Positions 41,860 to 50,435 of a DNA stretch of 63,386 nucleotides are shown piece by piece; within the stretch, counting starts at the first letter, position 1, and each line of letters begins with the position of its first letter. The stretch comes from Bacteroidales bacterium. Lineage in GTDB: Bacteria; Bacteroidota; Bacteroidia; Bacteroidales; UBA932. Location of the stretch: the NCBI GenBank assembly GCA_017651465.1, contig JAGCCX010000053.1, positions 1-63,386 on the forward strand, in the 5' to 3' direction. The notes beneath the pieces were generated by a model. The model searched no databases and was not told where the DNA came from. It saw nothing but the letters and a program-made list of their open reading frames with translations. Both the position numbers and the translations under genes were made by a program.

Positions 41860-43326
41860 TTATTTCTTTCGTATCAGCAGGCACATACCGACAATCGTAA
41901 ACAGAGCGTTGAACAGCAGCAGCTCATAGCTGAAGCGGTAGCCTCCGAACCACTGCTCGGAATGGGCCTGCAGTATGTAACTAAGTATGGGGGCGATTAC
42001 GGCAACCAGCGGAACCCACTTCTCGCGGACCTTGCGCTTGCAGCAGAGTCCGAAGGTGAACATACCCAGGATGGGCCCGTAGGTGTAGCTGGCCAGTTTG
42101 TACACCGCGTCGATCGCGCTCTTGGTATTGAGCAGGTAAAACGCCCAGATGCACAGAACCATCAGCGCGGCAATAACCAGGTGCACTTTTTTGCGGGTGC
42201 TGATGATGCTCTCTTCGCTCTTACCACGGGTGCCGATTATGTCGGCCGTAAACGAGGTGGTGAGAGCGGTGAGCGCCGATCCTCCGGCAGAAAATGCGCA
42301 GGACACGAGCCCCAGCACGAACAGCACGCCGACGAAGGAGGGGAGTGAGCCTCCGGTAGCTACGGCAGGGAACAGCAAGTCGCCGCTTTCGGAAATGCCA
42401 CGCTGCGCAGCGTAAGTGTAGAGCAGGACTCCGAGGCACAGAAAGAGGAATATCACGGGAACCTGCATCAGTCCGCCGATTATCATATTCTTGCGCGATT
42501 CCGAGGCGTTGCGGCTGCTGAGGGTGCGCTGCATAAGGTCCTGGTCGAGCCCCGTCATTGCGATGACGGTAAATACGCCGGCCAGGAACTGCTTCCAGAA
42601 GAAGCGGGGATGATTGGGATCGTCGAAGAAAAAGATCCTCGACATTCCGCTGCCCTTGATGGTCTGTACCGTGCCGGATGCGTCGAGGCCGAGGTCTTTG
42701 GATATCAAGACTATGGTAAGCACGATGGACACCGTCATACAGATGGTCTTGAGCGTGTCGGTCCAAAGAACCGACTTCATCCCGCCCCTGAAAGTATAGG
42801 CCAGCACTATGGCCATACAAACCAGTGCGTTGACGATGAACGGGAGCCCCAGGGGACCGAAAACCATCAGCTGAAGGGTGATGCATACCACAAACAGCCT
42901 TACGGAGGCGCCCAGGAGCTTTGAGATGAAAAAGAACCAGGCTCCGGTTTTGTGCGGAGCGCTTCCGAAGCGGTCTTCCAGATATTGGTAGATGGAAACC
43001 GTGTTCTTGCGGTAAAATACGGGAATGAGTACGAATGCGATGATTATATATCCCACCAGAAAACCGGCCACCATCTGCATATAACTCATTGCGGCCCCGT
43101 CGGTCCCTACCATTCCGGGCACCGATACGAAGGTTACCCCCGACATAGGAGCACCTATCATCGCTATGGCTACGACCCACCAGGGCGCTTTGCGCCCGCC
43201 GTTGAAAAAGTCGCCGGAATTGCGCACTCCCCGCGAGGCAAACAGCGATACCGCAAGGATGAGCAGGAACCATCCAAGCATTGTGAGTATCACAGCCAAG
43301 GGACTCAGACCGTATTTTATATTCAT
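41860..43326 (-). CDS. Sodium:solute symporter (SSS/SLC5 family)
   Basis: 488 residues with about 13 transmembrane helices. SSS features: 'RNSGDFFNGGRKAPWW', 'GAPMSGVTFVSVPGMV', the sodium-site region 'LGLVSCAFSAGGSALTALTTSF' and 'YKLASYTYGPILGMFTFG'. Its operon partners are a sugar kinase::RapZ-C protein and MurU-like enzyme, so the cargo may be a cell-wall amino sugar such as MurNAc, though sialic acid and other sugars fit the family as well. A perfect -7 element lies five bases before the ATG. Confidence 0.88.
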   Translation of the reverse strand: MNIKYGLSPLAVILTMLGWFLLILAVSLFASRGVRNSGDFFNGGRKAPWWVVAIAMIGAPMSGVTFVSVPGMVGTDGAAMSYMQMVAGFLVGYIIIAFVLIPVFYRKNTVSIYQYLEDRFGSAPHKTGAWFFFISKLLGASVRLFVVCITLQLMVFGPLGLPFIVNALVCMAIVLAYTFRGGMKSVLWTDTLKTICMTVSIVLTIVLISKDLGLDASGTVQTIKGSGMSRIFFFDDPNHPRFFWKQFLAGVFTVIAMTGLDQDLMQRTLSSRNASESRKNMIIGGLMQVPVIFLFLCLGVLLYTYAAQRGISESGDLLFPAVATGGSLPSFVGVLFVLGLVSCAFSAGGSALTALTTSFTADIIGTRGKSEESIISTRKKVHLVIAALMVLCIWAFYLLNTKSAIDAVYKLASYTYGPILGMFTFGLCCKRKVREKWVPLVAVIAPILSYILQAHSEQWFGGYRFSYELLLFNALFTIVGMCLLIRKK

Positions 43327-43331
43327 TATTG

Positions 43332-43339
43332 CAAATATA
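43332..43339 (-). promoter_or_regulatory. -7 promoter element TATATTTG, five bases from the symporter ATG
   Basis: Minus-strand TATATTTG followed by CAATA and the ATG at 43326: leaderless-type spacing. It heads the symporter-kinase-nucleotidyltransferase operon. A weaker plus-strand TAAATTTA (43353-43360) may serve dsbD. Confidence 0.65.
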
Positions 43340-43378
43340 ATGAGAATTTGCGTAAATTTACGGACTTAAAATAAGGAT

Positions 43379-45319
43379 ATGAAGAAGTTACTTACGATAT
43401 TTCTTATAATCATCTGCTCGAGCTTTTGGGCCGTGGCGCAGGCTCCCGGTTCATCGGTGACCTGGACCGTAGAGGCAAGGCAGCTTGAAGTTGATTTGTA
43501 CGAGCTGGTGTTTACCGGAAAGGCTGCGGAAGGCTGGCACACTTACGGTACCGGAAGCGAGTATTCCGCACCTTATCTGACGTTTGACAATCTGACCGAC
43601 TGCAGCCTGCAGGGCTCCCTGTACGATATTTCCACCCCCGAAGTGAAAGACGGCGACCCGCTGTTCGATGGCAGTTTCCAGCTGGGACAGAAAGTGCTCG
43701 CCACCGGCCCGGCCCCTTCGGCGGCAGGGTACCTGAGCTACATAGCCTGCACCGACGGTGCTTGCACACCTCCGCAGGACTGGGAGTTCGACCTTCCGCT
43801 CAGCGACGCCCCCTCGCACAGCAGCAGCATAGACGATCCGGCCGGTGAAGCATCGTCCAAGGGATCTATCTGGGCGCTGATACTCGAAGCCATACTCTGG
43901 GGCTTTGCAATGTTGCTCACCCCTTGCGTATTCCCTATGGTACCGATGACGGTATCTTTCTTTATGAAAGGCTCGAGCAGTCCCGCCGCAGGGCGCTTCA
44001 AGGCATTTATGTACGGGCTGTTCATCGTGCTGCTCTACACTGTGCCCATCAGCCTTATCATCCTGATTACCAGGATTGTGGGAGGCGATGCGGTGACGGC
44101 GGACATCTTCAACTGGCTGGCTACCCACTGGATTCCCAACCTGATATTCTTCGTGGTGTTTATGGTTTTTGCCGCATCTTTCTTCGGGGCGTTCGAGATC
44201 GTGCTTCCTTCGTCTCTTGTCAACAAGAGCGACAAAAACTCCGAGAAGGGAGGCCTGGCCGGCATATTCTTTATGGCTCTTACCCTGGTGCTGGTATCGT
44301 TCTCCTGCACCGGTCCCATAGTAGGTTCGGTGCTGATACGTTCCACTTCCGGCGAGTTCTGGGCTCCGATGGTCACTATGCTCTCTTTCTCCGTGGCCTT
44401 TGCCCTGCCCTTTACTGTCCTGGCCCTTTTCCCCTCGCTGCTTCAGAAAATCAAGGGCAAGAGCGGCTCGTGGCTCAACAGCGTAAAGGTGGTGCTCGGT
44501 TTCATTGAGGTGGCCCTTGGATTCAAGTTCCTCAGTGTGGCCGACCAGACATATCACTGGGGCATTCTGGACAGGGAAGTGTACCTGGCCATTTGGATAG
44601 TGGTCTTCTCGCTGCTCGGGCTTTATCTGCTCGGCAAGATCAAATTCCCTCACGACGACCCGGAAGAGAAGCCCCTCGGGGTATTCCGCCTTACGCTGGT
44701 AATTGCAGTCTTCTCGTTCGTGGTTTATATGATACCCGGTATGTGGGGAGCTCCGCTTAAGGCTCTCTCGGGCTATCTCCCGCCTATCGAGACTCAGGAT
44801 TTCGTGGTTTGGAATCACGCCGACGGTGCCGCCCCGGCCGCGGCTCCCTCTGAACGCACCGAAGCAAAGTACGACCTTAAAATGCCCCTCGGCCTTGACG
44901 GCTACTTTACGCTTGAAGAAGGGCTCGAGGCCTCGGCGCAGCAGGGCAAGCCCCTGTTTGTAGATATAACCGGTCACGGCTGCGTCAACTGCCGCGAGAT
45001 GGAAAGCCGCGTGTGGAGCGACCCGAGGGTGCTTCAGAAGCTGCGCGACGAGTTTGTGCTGGTGGCCCTATACACCGACGACAAGACCAAGATCGACAAG
45101 AGTGACTGGGTCACCCTGGACAACGGCCGTGTGCTTAAAGACCTTGGGCGAGTCAACTCATACCTGGTCAGGGAACGCTTCGGAGTCAATGCCCAGCCCA
45201 ATTATGCCCTGCTTGACAGTGAGGGCAAGCTGCTGGTTCCTATCAGGGGCTACAATCTGGATATAGATGCTTTCCTGTCATTCCTTCAGTCGGGTATTGA
45301 CGCATATAAGTCCAAGTGA
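43379..45319 (+). CDS. dsbD: Thiol:disulfide interchange protein DsbD
   Basis: 646 residues with signal peptide (about 1-21, ending AVAQ). An N-terminal DsbD beta-sandwich (about 25-140; 'ACTDGACTPP' contains its Cys pair), a central eight-helix DsbD/CcdA transmembrane domain (about 165-450; 'TPCVFPMVPMTVSFF' and 'SFSCTGPIVG' carry the electron-carrying cysteines) and a C-terminal thioredoxin-like domain with the redox centre C535-V-N-C538. It passes electrons from cytoplasmic thioredoxin to periplasmic proteins. The acyltransferase gene overlaps its stop by one base (TGATG). Confidence 0.93.
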   Translation: MKKLLTIFLIIICSSFWAVAQAPGSSVTWTVEARQLEVDLYELVFTGKAAEGWHTYGTGSEYSAPYLTFDNLTDCSLQGSLYDISTPEVKDGDPLFDGSFQLGQKVLATGPAPSAAGYLSYIACTDGACTPPQDWEFDLPLSDAPSHSSSIDDPAGEASSKGSIWALILEAILWGFAMLLTPCVFPMVPMTVSFFMKGSSSPAAGRFKAFMYGLFIVLLYTVPISLIILITRIVGGDAVTADIFNWLATHWIPNLIFFVVFMVFAASFFGAFEIVLPSSLVNKSDKNSEKGGLAGIFFMALTLVLVSFSCTGPIVGSVLIRSTSGEFWAPMVTMLSFSVAFALPFTVLALFPSLLQKIKGKSGSWLNSVKVVLGFIEVALGFKFLSVADQTYHWGILDREVYLAIWIVVFSLLGLYLLGKIKFPHDDPEEKPLGVFRLTLVIAVFSFVVYMIPGMWGAPLKALSGYLPPIETQDFVVWNHADGAAPAAAPSERTEAKYDLKMPLGLDGYFTLEEGLEASAQQGKPLFVDITGHGCVNCREMESRVWSDPRVLQKLRDEFVLVALYTDDKTKIDKSDWVTLDNGRVLKDLGRVNSYLVRERFGVNAQPNYALLDSEGKLLVPIRGYNLDIDAFLSFLQSGIDAYKSK

Positions 45320-46479
45320 TGGAGAAGCGAGAGATTTGGCTCGATTGGCTCAGGGTCACAGCCTGCTTTTTGGTGATGATGACTCACAGCTGCGAGCCGT
45401 TCTATCTTGGGGGCGAGGGATCCCTCATTCTCACGCGCTCCGATGCGCTGTGGGTGAGCGTGCTCAATGTCCTTCCCCGGGCTTGCGTCGCGCTGTTTGT
45501 GTTCGCCTCGTCCTACCTTCAGTTCCCGCTGCATTATTCTACCGGAGAGTTTTTCCGCCGCAGGGCAGTCCGTATCCTCATTCCATTCGCCTTCTGGTCG
45601 GTAGTGTACGCCCTGGTGTGGGGTAATCCCGTCCAGAATTTCAAAGACCTGTTGCTTAATTTCAATTACGCCGCCGGGCATATGTGGTTTGTATATATGC
45701 TCGTGGGCTTGTACCTGATAATGCCCCTTCTCTCGCCCTGGGCAGAGAAGGTGGGGAAGAAAGAACTGCTGGTATATATAGGGATTTGCTTCTTTACCAC
45801 TTTCATCCCTCTTATCCGGCAATGGGTCGGCGGCGCAGCTCCCGTGATTTACGGCCCTTCCGGTATTCCCAATGCTGCAAAGTTCCCTCTGTGGGGCGAG
45901 GCCAGCTGGAACACCTACGGCGTGTTCTATTACCTGAGCGGCTTTGTGGGCTATATGCTTCTCGGCCTGTATTTCAGGCGCTTTGTAGGGGAGCTGAGCT
46001 GGGGCCGTACACTTGGCATAGCGATTCCGGTTTTCCTGGCAGGATTCGCTATCTGCTGCGGCGGCTTCCTGAGCAGGGTAATGGCCGACAGCAAGGGCGT
46101 CTTCCCGGTCGAGGGCCCCGTGGGGCTCGCGGCGCTATGGGAGGGCCCCTGGCTGAACGACACTGCCGGGGTGGCTATGATGACACTGAGCTGGATCTTG
46201 GCATTCAAGAAGATAAGCAGCGCAGACAGATTCTATGACGCTGTCATTCAGCCCCTTTCCAAGGCCGGTTACGGAATGTACCTTGGGCATATGATAGTTC
46301 TTGGACTCATATCCGGCTGGCTTCGCAGCTCCCTGGGTACGGGTGCTGATGGCGTGTTGGGCGTATGGACCACTCCGGTACAGATCTTCTCTACCGCCTT
46401 CTTGAGCTTTGCCATTACAGGCATCGCCTGCGTGCTTATTCAGAAAATACCCAAAGCAGGCCGCTGGATAGTCGGTTGA
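45319..46479 (+). CDS. Acyltransferase family 3 integral membrane protein
   Basis: 386 residues from the ATG at 45319, overlapping the dsbD stop. Ten predicted transmembrane helices and the AT3 N-terminal motif 'REIWLDWLRVTACFLVMMTHSCEPF', in which the His of R...H (the 'H' after MMT) is the catalytic residue in the family; 'FFRRRAVRILIPFAFWS' is the conserved RRxxRI/PF region. AT3 proteins O-acetylate or acylate surface polysaccharides, peptidoglycan or other envelope glycans. No glycan cluster is adjacent, so substrate is unknown. Confidence 0.88.
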   Translation: MEKREIWLDWLRVTACFLVMMTHSCEPFYLGGEGSLILTRSDALWVSVLNVLPRACVALFVFASSYLQFPLHYSTGEFFRRRAVRILIPFAFWSVVYALVWGNPVQNFKDLLLNFNYAAGHMWFVYMLVGLYLIMPLLSPWAEKVGKKELLVYIGICFFTTFIPLIRQWVGGAAPVIYGPSGIPNAAKFPLWGEASWNTYGVFYYLSGFVGYMLLGLYFRRFVGELSWGRTLGIAIPVFLAGFAICCGGFLSRVMADSKGVFPVEGPVGLAALWEGPWLNDTAGVAMMTLSWILAFKKISSADRFYDAVIQPLSKAGYGMYLGHMIVLGLISGWLRSSLGTGADGVLGVWTTPVQIFSTAFLSFAITGIACVLIQKIPKAGRWIVG

Positions 46480-46496
46480 CGCTGCCCGCAGAGGTT

Positions 46497-47531
46497 TTAC
46501 TTCGACAAGAATCCCAGATATCTTGTCCATTCATCCTGCAGGTCGGTGTCGTGTTCGCCCGTAAAGAAGCGGGCCTGATGGGCTCCGCAGAAAGGGCTCC
46601 AGTTGCCGCAAATCAGTCCGTCGGCGGCTATTACCGGTTGGAACGTCCCCATATTGTTGTGGGCCTTGTGGCTGAAATCCGGCGGCAGTACCACGTCGCG
46701 GCTTTTGTATGCAATCAGATATTCATCATAAGGGGGAATCAGCAGGTACCTTCCTTTGCGGAAGCCGCGGGTGCGTACGTCATCGGTGAGATAGTAGCTT
46801 CGGCCGTCCCGTTTTTCGGTGTGCAGATAATCCCCGGCCATTTGTATGCCCCTCCGGCAGTCGTTTATGTTCAGCCCCGACCACCACACAAAATCTTCCA
46901 GCGTAGCGGGCTGCCGGCTGCGGAAATACTTCCGGGTCAGAAGCAGCAGCGCCTCCTCGCGGCTGAGCCCGGTGGAGGAAGGTATCTTTCTTTCGCTTAA
47001 GGCGTAGCTGGCTTTCATCGGAAGCAGGTCGCCGCTGCAGAGCACTCCGTCAAGCTCCGAGAGGCGTATATGGTAGGAGAGCCTGTGATCGTCCATATGG
47101 ATGTCTTTTTCGGAGAGAGCCTGCACAAAGTCTTCTTTGGTGACGCTCCCCAACCTTTCGGCCGCGCTTACGAGAATGGGGCGTATCTTCGCCACTTCGT
47201 GGTCGGGGATGCTGATTTTGTTGCTGCTCATCCACCCTTTGATGACCGATAGAGCCTTGGGGGCGCAAAGCCGGAGCAGCGGGTAGTAGTCGACTGCCGA
47301 AACCAGCTGCCAGGTGCCCCTCATCAGGTGAAGGCGTATTATCTGCCCCCCGTCGAACGCTTTCTTGAAAGCTGAAAGTGAGGGCCTAAGGGTGCGCATT
47401 CCCACTGCCCAGCGCATCAACCGGTACTCTTGCGCCTGGATGGCGCCCATATAGTCCACTACCTGGGCGGGAGTAGCAAACTGCTGGCAGATGAGCTGCT
47501 GACTGAGTAGGCGGATGGCTACCGGATTCAT
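46497..47531 (-). CDS. Winged-helix AlkZ/YcaQ-like DNA glycosylase family protein (HTH_42)
   Basis: 344 residues from the ATG at 47531, just behind the promoter; the frame remains open upstream. Matches the HTH_42 (PF06224) family, in which E. coli YcaQ/AlkZ unhooks DNA interstrand crosslinks and others act on alkylated bases. The catalytic QxQ motif is Q32-A-Q34 in 'GAIQAQEYRLM'. Further features: 'RGTWQLVSAVDYYPLLRL' and 'DFVWWSGLNINDCRRGIQM' helices and a C-terminal 'PPYDEYLIAYKSRDVVLPPDF'. It should act in DNA repair in the cytoplasm. Monocistronic; convergent with the acyltransferase gene. Confidence 0.85.
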   Translation of the reverse strand: MNPVAIRLLSQQLICQQFATPAQVVDYMGAIQAQEYRLMRWAVGMRTLRPSLSAFKKAFDGGQIIRLHLMRGTWQLVSAVDYYPLLRLCAPKALSVIKGWMSSNKISIPDHEVAKIRPILVSAAERLGSVTKEDFVQALSEKDIHMDDHRLSYHIRLSELDGVLCSGDLLPMKASYALSERKIPSSTGLSREEALLLLTRKYFRSRQPATLEDFVWWSGLNINDCRRGIQMAGDYLHTEKRDGRSYYLTDDVRTRGFRKGRYLLIPPYDEYLIAYKSRDVVLPPDFSHKAHNNMGTFQPVIAADGLICGNWSPFCGAHQARFFTGEHDTDLQDEWTRYLGFLSK

Positions 47532-47556
47532 CGTACGGAGATTGAGAATGCAGTTA

Positions 47557-47564
47557 CAAATATA
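47557..47564 (-). promoter_or_regulatory. -7 promoter element TATATTTG of the AlkZ-like gene
   Basis: Perfect TAnnTTTG on the minus strand, 25 bases before the ATG at 47531. Confidence 0.6.
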
Positions 47565-47616
47565 ACAAAAAACGGCATCAAGGCGCGAGCCCCTTGTATA
47601 AGTGGGGCAGGTGGAG

Positions 47617-47624
47617 TATCTTTG
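47617..47624 (+). promoter_or_regulatory. -7 promoter element TATCTTTG of the rhomboid gene
   Basis: TAnnTTTG match eight bases before the ATG at 47633 (very short 5' UTR), supporting that start over an upstream in-frame GTG. Confidence 0.6.
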
Positions 47625-47632
47625 CATACAAG

Positions 47633-48244
47633 ATGGTAACGCTCATAATAATAATTGTAACGGCGGCGGTAAGCATTCTGTGTTTTACCGGCAAGTTGAA
47701 TATCAATGCACTTAAATTCAACGCTTACGATGTAGTGCACCGGCGGCAGTGGTACAGGGTTTTCAGCTACGGACTGGTGCACGGCGGATGGGGACATCTG
47801 ATATTCAATATGCTTACGCTCTTCTTTTTCGGAACGGTAGTGGAGCGCTATTTCGGTTCCGAATTCGGCGGGGGCAACGGCATCCTGCTGTATGTGCTCC
47901 TCTATGTCAGCGCCATCGCAGTGTCAACCATCTGGGACCTTGTAAAGTATCGGAATGATTATAATTACAGCGCGGTAGGCGCCTCCGGGGCGGTCTCTGC
48001 CGTCTTGTTTGCATCCATACTCTTCGAGCCCAAGATGGGAATCTATATCTATCTTATTCCCATCCCTATACCGGGCTATATCTTTGCTCCGTTGTATCTG
48101 CTGTACTGCTGGTATATGGCAAGGAAGAATGTCGATAATATCGGCCACTCCGCCCATTTCTGGGGAGCCGTGTATGGATTGCTGTTTCCGCTGGTGTGCC
48201 GTCCGGAGATTTTCCGCCATTTTCTTTCCCAGCTGGGGCTGTAA
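47633..48244 (+). CDS. Rhomboid-family intramembrane serine protease
   Basis: 203 residues, six predicted transmembrane helices. Catalytic dyad: S118 in 'GASGAV' and H175 in 'HSAHFWGAVYG'. 'YGLVHGGWGHLIFNMLTLFFFG' carries the conserved HxxxN region. The protein cleaves within membranes, often releasing signalling or surface proteins. The N-terminus is short, as in minimal rhomboids. The start follows its promoter by 8 bases. No obvious substrate is encoded nearby. Confidence 0.93.
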   Translation: MVTLIIIIVTAAVSILCFTGKLNINALKFNAYDVVHRRQWYRVFSYGLVHGGWGHLIFNMLTLFFFGTVVERYFGSEFGGGNGILLYVLLYVSAIAVSTIWDLVKYRNDYNYSAVGASGAVSAVLFASILFEPKMGIYIYLIPIPIPGYIFAPLYLLYCWYMARKNVDNIGHSAHFWGAVYGLLFPLVCRPEIFRHFLSQLGL

Positions 48245-48305
48245 TTATCCTGCGGGCCCCTCGGGCGATTAAACCTTCGCTCCGAAAGTGCTTCTAATAT
48301 ATGTG

Positions 48306-48330
48306 ACCCGGGTACAAATCAAAGCCGGGT
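48306..48330 (+). repeat. Inverted repeat in the 5' region of the UGSC-family gene
   Basis: ACCCGG (48306-48311) and CCGGGT (48325-48330) around a 13-nt loop, 13 bases before the ATG at 48344. It may be an operator, or an mRNA hairpin near the ribosome site. I see no clear TAnnTTTG in the interval 48245-48343. Confidence 0.35.
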
Positions 48331-48343
48331 GCATACTAGACTA

Positions 48344-50338
48344 ATGACCAACGTGAAGCACTTTATCGCCATTTCTTTGGCCTTTACTATTTTTTGTTTT
48401 GAATTAAGCGCACAGCGCATTATCTGCGACGAGACCTGCAAGCTGGCCGATGCTCCCCCCGCAACGGCTGAGGCGCCCTCGTCTAAACAGATGCACGCCA
48501 AACCGCCATCACCCACCAGGAAGGCAAGTACCGCTCCTGCCCCTGTGGTAAAGGAGGAGGCGGGATATGCTGTGGTCAGTCCTGTAGGACGCTCTTCGGT
48601 CGAGATGATACCTCAGGCTCCCAGGCTGGAGACGCTTGAGGGCAAGACCATAGCCGTAGTAGGGGTCAGTTTTATGACCTCTGTAACACATCCCGAAATA
48701 AAGCGGCTGATACTTGAAAACTATCCCACGGCCAAAGTGCTGCTTTTGGATGAAATTGGCATAGCGGGGCCGTACCCGGCTCCGGGCGTAGTGCGCAGGG
48801 CAAAAGACGAGTTCCAGGCAAAGCTGCAGGAGCTGGGTGTAGATGCCGTTATCTCAGGCAACGGAGGCTGCGGACTCTGTACTCCAAAGGAGACGGGCTC
48901 CTGTATTGCTGCCGAATACCTGGGAATCCCTTCGGTAGTAATTGCCGGTCCCGGTTTTGTGGATCAGGCCAGATATACGGCGCTCAATAACGGCGTTCCC
49001 GTGATGAGGGTGGCGCAGTATCCGGGCGCATTCGCAACTCATACGGCCGAAGAACTTATCAAGAATACCCGTAATGTCCTCTGGCCGCAGATTGTCCAGG
49101 CACTCACTACACCTATCAGTGCGGAAGAACGCTCAGAGGGAATATCGGGCAAAAAGGGCGATATCCGCGACGATGCCTTTTATGGCACTGTAGATGAGAT
49201 CAATACCTACTTTACCGAGATGAAATGGTCGGACGGCCTTCCCATCGTCCCGCCTACCTTTGAGAAGGTTGAATCTTTTTTGAAATATACCGACAAGAGC
49301 TGGGACGAGACCGTGGCCGTCCTTCCCATCGCCCACCGTAACACCACGGTCTGGCACGTGGCGGTAAACGCGGTAATGGCGGGCTGCAAACCGGAATATA
49401 TGCCTATATTGATCGCGCTCACCAAAGGCTTGGGAGACGGTAATTTCAGGCGGACGCTTGCGAGTACCCACGCCTGGATTCCATACAGCTGGCTCAACGG
49501 GCCGGTGGCAAGGCAGCTGGGCATAGACAGCGGCCAGGGGCAGATCAACGAGGCGGCTAATCTGGTTATCGGCCGCTTTATGACCCTTGCACTGATGAAT
49601 CTCTGCGGCTATTATGTGAAGCAGGACAGGATGGGTACCTTTGGTTATCCTATGTCCTGGTGTATGGTGGAAGATGATGCTGCGTGCCTTCGGATAGGCT
49701 GGAAGCCCTATCACGTCCGAAAGGGCTTCGACATTAATGATAATACCATAACGCTCGGCTCCACGCTCCTGTGGGGCAACAATATGGCCCCGTCCACCAC
49801 CGATCCCGTAAAGCTTATGGAACTGCTGGCCTGGGACATAAGCGAGCGCAGCCAGTTCGCCCTGGGCAGCGGCCGGCAGTTTACATTCCGGACCATCCTG
49901 ATGACGGAGCCTGTGGCCGGCATCCTGGCAGGGAAGTACAAGAGTCCGGAGGCTCTGGAGAAAGTCTTGATCGACGAATCGCGGCGCCCGGTAAAAGAGC
50001 GTGCCTTTGCCAACTACTATGCCAATCCCGGGGGCGCAAAGGATGGGGGAGAGCATACCCTTCGTCAGTACCAAGGTCACATACGCAAAGATGAAGGAGG
50101 CAAGATGTCGCCCACGCCTCCCTGGTACGACTCTCCTGAGAGCGAGCAGTTGACCATTCCTACTATGCAGCGCGGAATGACGGCTTTCCTCATCACGGGC
50201 GATGCGGCCCGCAACAAGGTCCAGACTATGCCTGGCGGAGGATATGCCACCGTGGCGATTGAACTGCCGCGGGATTGGGACCGATTGATGGCCGAGTCGG
50301 GATATCAGCCGTTGAGCGATTTCTTGCTGGATTATTAG
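48344..50338 (+). CDS. Secreted two-domain UGSC-family protein (CGLC form), function unknown
   Basis: 664 residues from the ATG at 48344. Signal peptide (about 1-25, ending LSAQ), a Pro/Ala/Ser/Lys-rich tether (about 35-75), then a UGSC-family domain (about 90-255): the redox-type motif C176-G-L-C179 replaces the U-G-S-C of selenocysteine homologues, in the diagnostic context 'GNGGCGLCT...AEYLGIPSVV' (abbreviated). A second large domain (about 285-664) contains 'WSDGLPIVPPT', 'NAVMAGC', 'LNGPVARQLGIDSG' and 'YPMSWCMVED', features I associate with an uncharacterised family that accompanies UGSC proteins. Likely a periplasmic or surface redox or ligand-handling protein. No assay-based function is known to me. 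Confidence 0.65.
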   Translation: MTNVKHFIAISLAFTIFCFELSAQRIICDETCKLADAPPATAEAPSSKQMHAKPPSPTRKASTAPAPVVKEEAGYAVVSPVGRSSVEMIPQAPRLETLEGKTIAVVGVSFMTSVTHPEIKRLILENYPTAKVLLLDEIGIAGPYPAPGVVRRAKDEFQAKLQELGVDAVISGNGGCGLCTPKETGSCIAAEYLGIPSVVIAGPGFVDQARYTALNNGVPVMRVAQYPGAFATHTAEELIKNTRNVLWPQIVQALTTPISAEERSEGISGKKGDIRDDAFYGTVDEINTYFTEMKWSDGLPIVPPTFEKVESFLKYTDKSWDETVAVLPIAHRNTTVWHVAVNAVMAGCKPEYMPILIALTKGLGDGNFRRTLASTHAWIPYSWLNGPVARQLGIDSGQGQINEAANLVIGRFMTLALMNLCGYYVKQDRMGTFGYPMSWCMVEDDAACLRIGWKPYHVRKGFDINDNTITLGSTLLWGNNMAPSTTDPVKLMELLAWDISERSQFALGSGRQFTFRTILMTEPVAGILAGKYKSPEALEKVLIDESRRPVKERAFANYYANPGGAKDGGEHTLRQYQGHIRKDEGGKMSPTPPWYDSPESEQLTIPTMQRGMTAFLITGDAARNKVQTMPGGGYATVAIELPRDWDRLMAESGYQPLSDFLLDY

Positions 50339-50370
50339 TTTTTTCGTCCCTTTCGAGTAAATTTTTGTAA

Positions 50371-50420
50371 ATATCGCTTGCGATATAAAATATTATTCTT
50401 ATATTTGCATCGTGAACGAT
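50371..50420. promoter_or_regulatory. Two ATCG-N4-CGATAT-type operators flanking the gpx-marR-gpx promoter
   Basis: First site ATATCGC-TT-GCGATAT (50371-50386), a perfect 16-bp palindrome in the -33 region. Second site ATCGT-GA-ACGAT (50409-50420), across the predicted transcription start. Both share ATCG-N4-CGAT and their centres lie 36 bp apart. The MarR regulator encoded in the operon is the obvious candidate binder. Confidence 0.55.
50400..50407 (+). promoter_or_regulatory. -7 promoter element TATATTTG of the gpx-marR-gpx operon
   Basis: Perfect TAnnTTTG between the two palindromes, 28 bases before the ATG at 50436. Confidence 0.65.
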
Positions 50421-50435
50421 ATAAATTATAAAGAT

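Noticed and set aside
43451-44977. 508-codon open frame on the minus strand opposite dsbD
   Set aside because: It lies wholly antisense to a well-recognised DsbD gene, has no family features and arises from GC-rich codon bias; similar long antisense frames occur opposite susC, susD (9139-10626) and others.
48869-48880. Selenocysteine in the UGSC-like protein
   Set aside because: Codons at both motif positions are TGC and TGT, so Cys is encoded and no SECIS element is needed.
50412-50435. GTG start at 50412 for the first GPx
   Set aside because: It falls at about the predicted transcription start and inside the second palindrome; the ATG at 50436 matches family N-termini.
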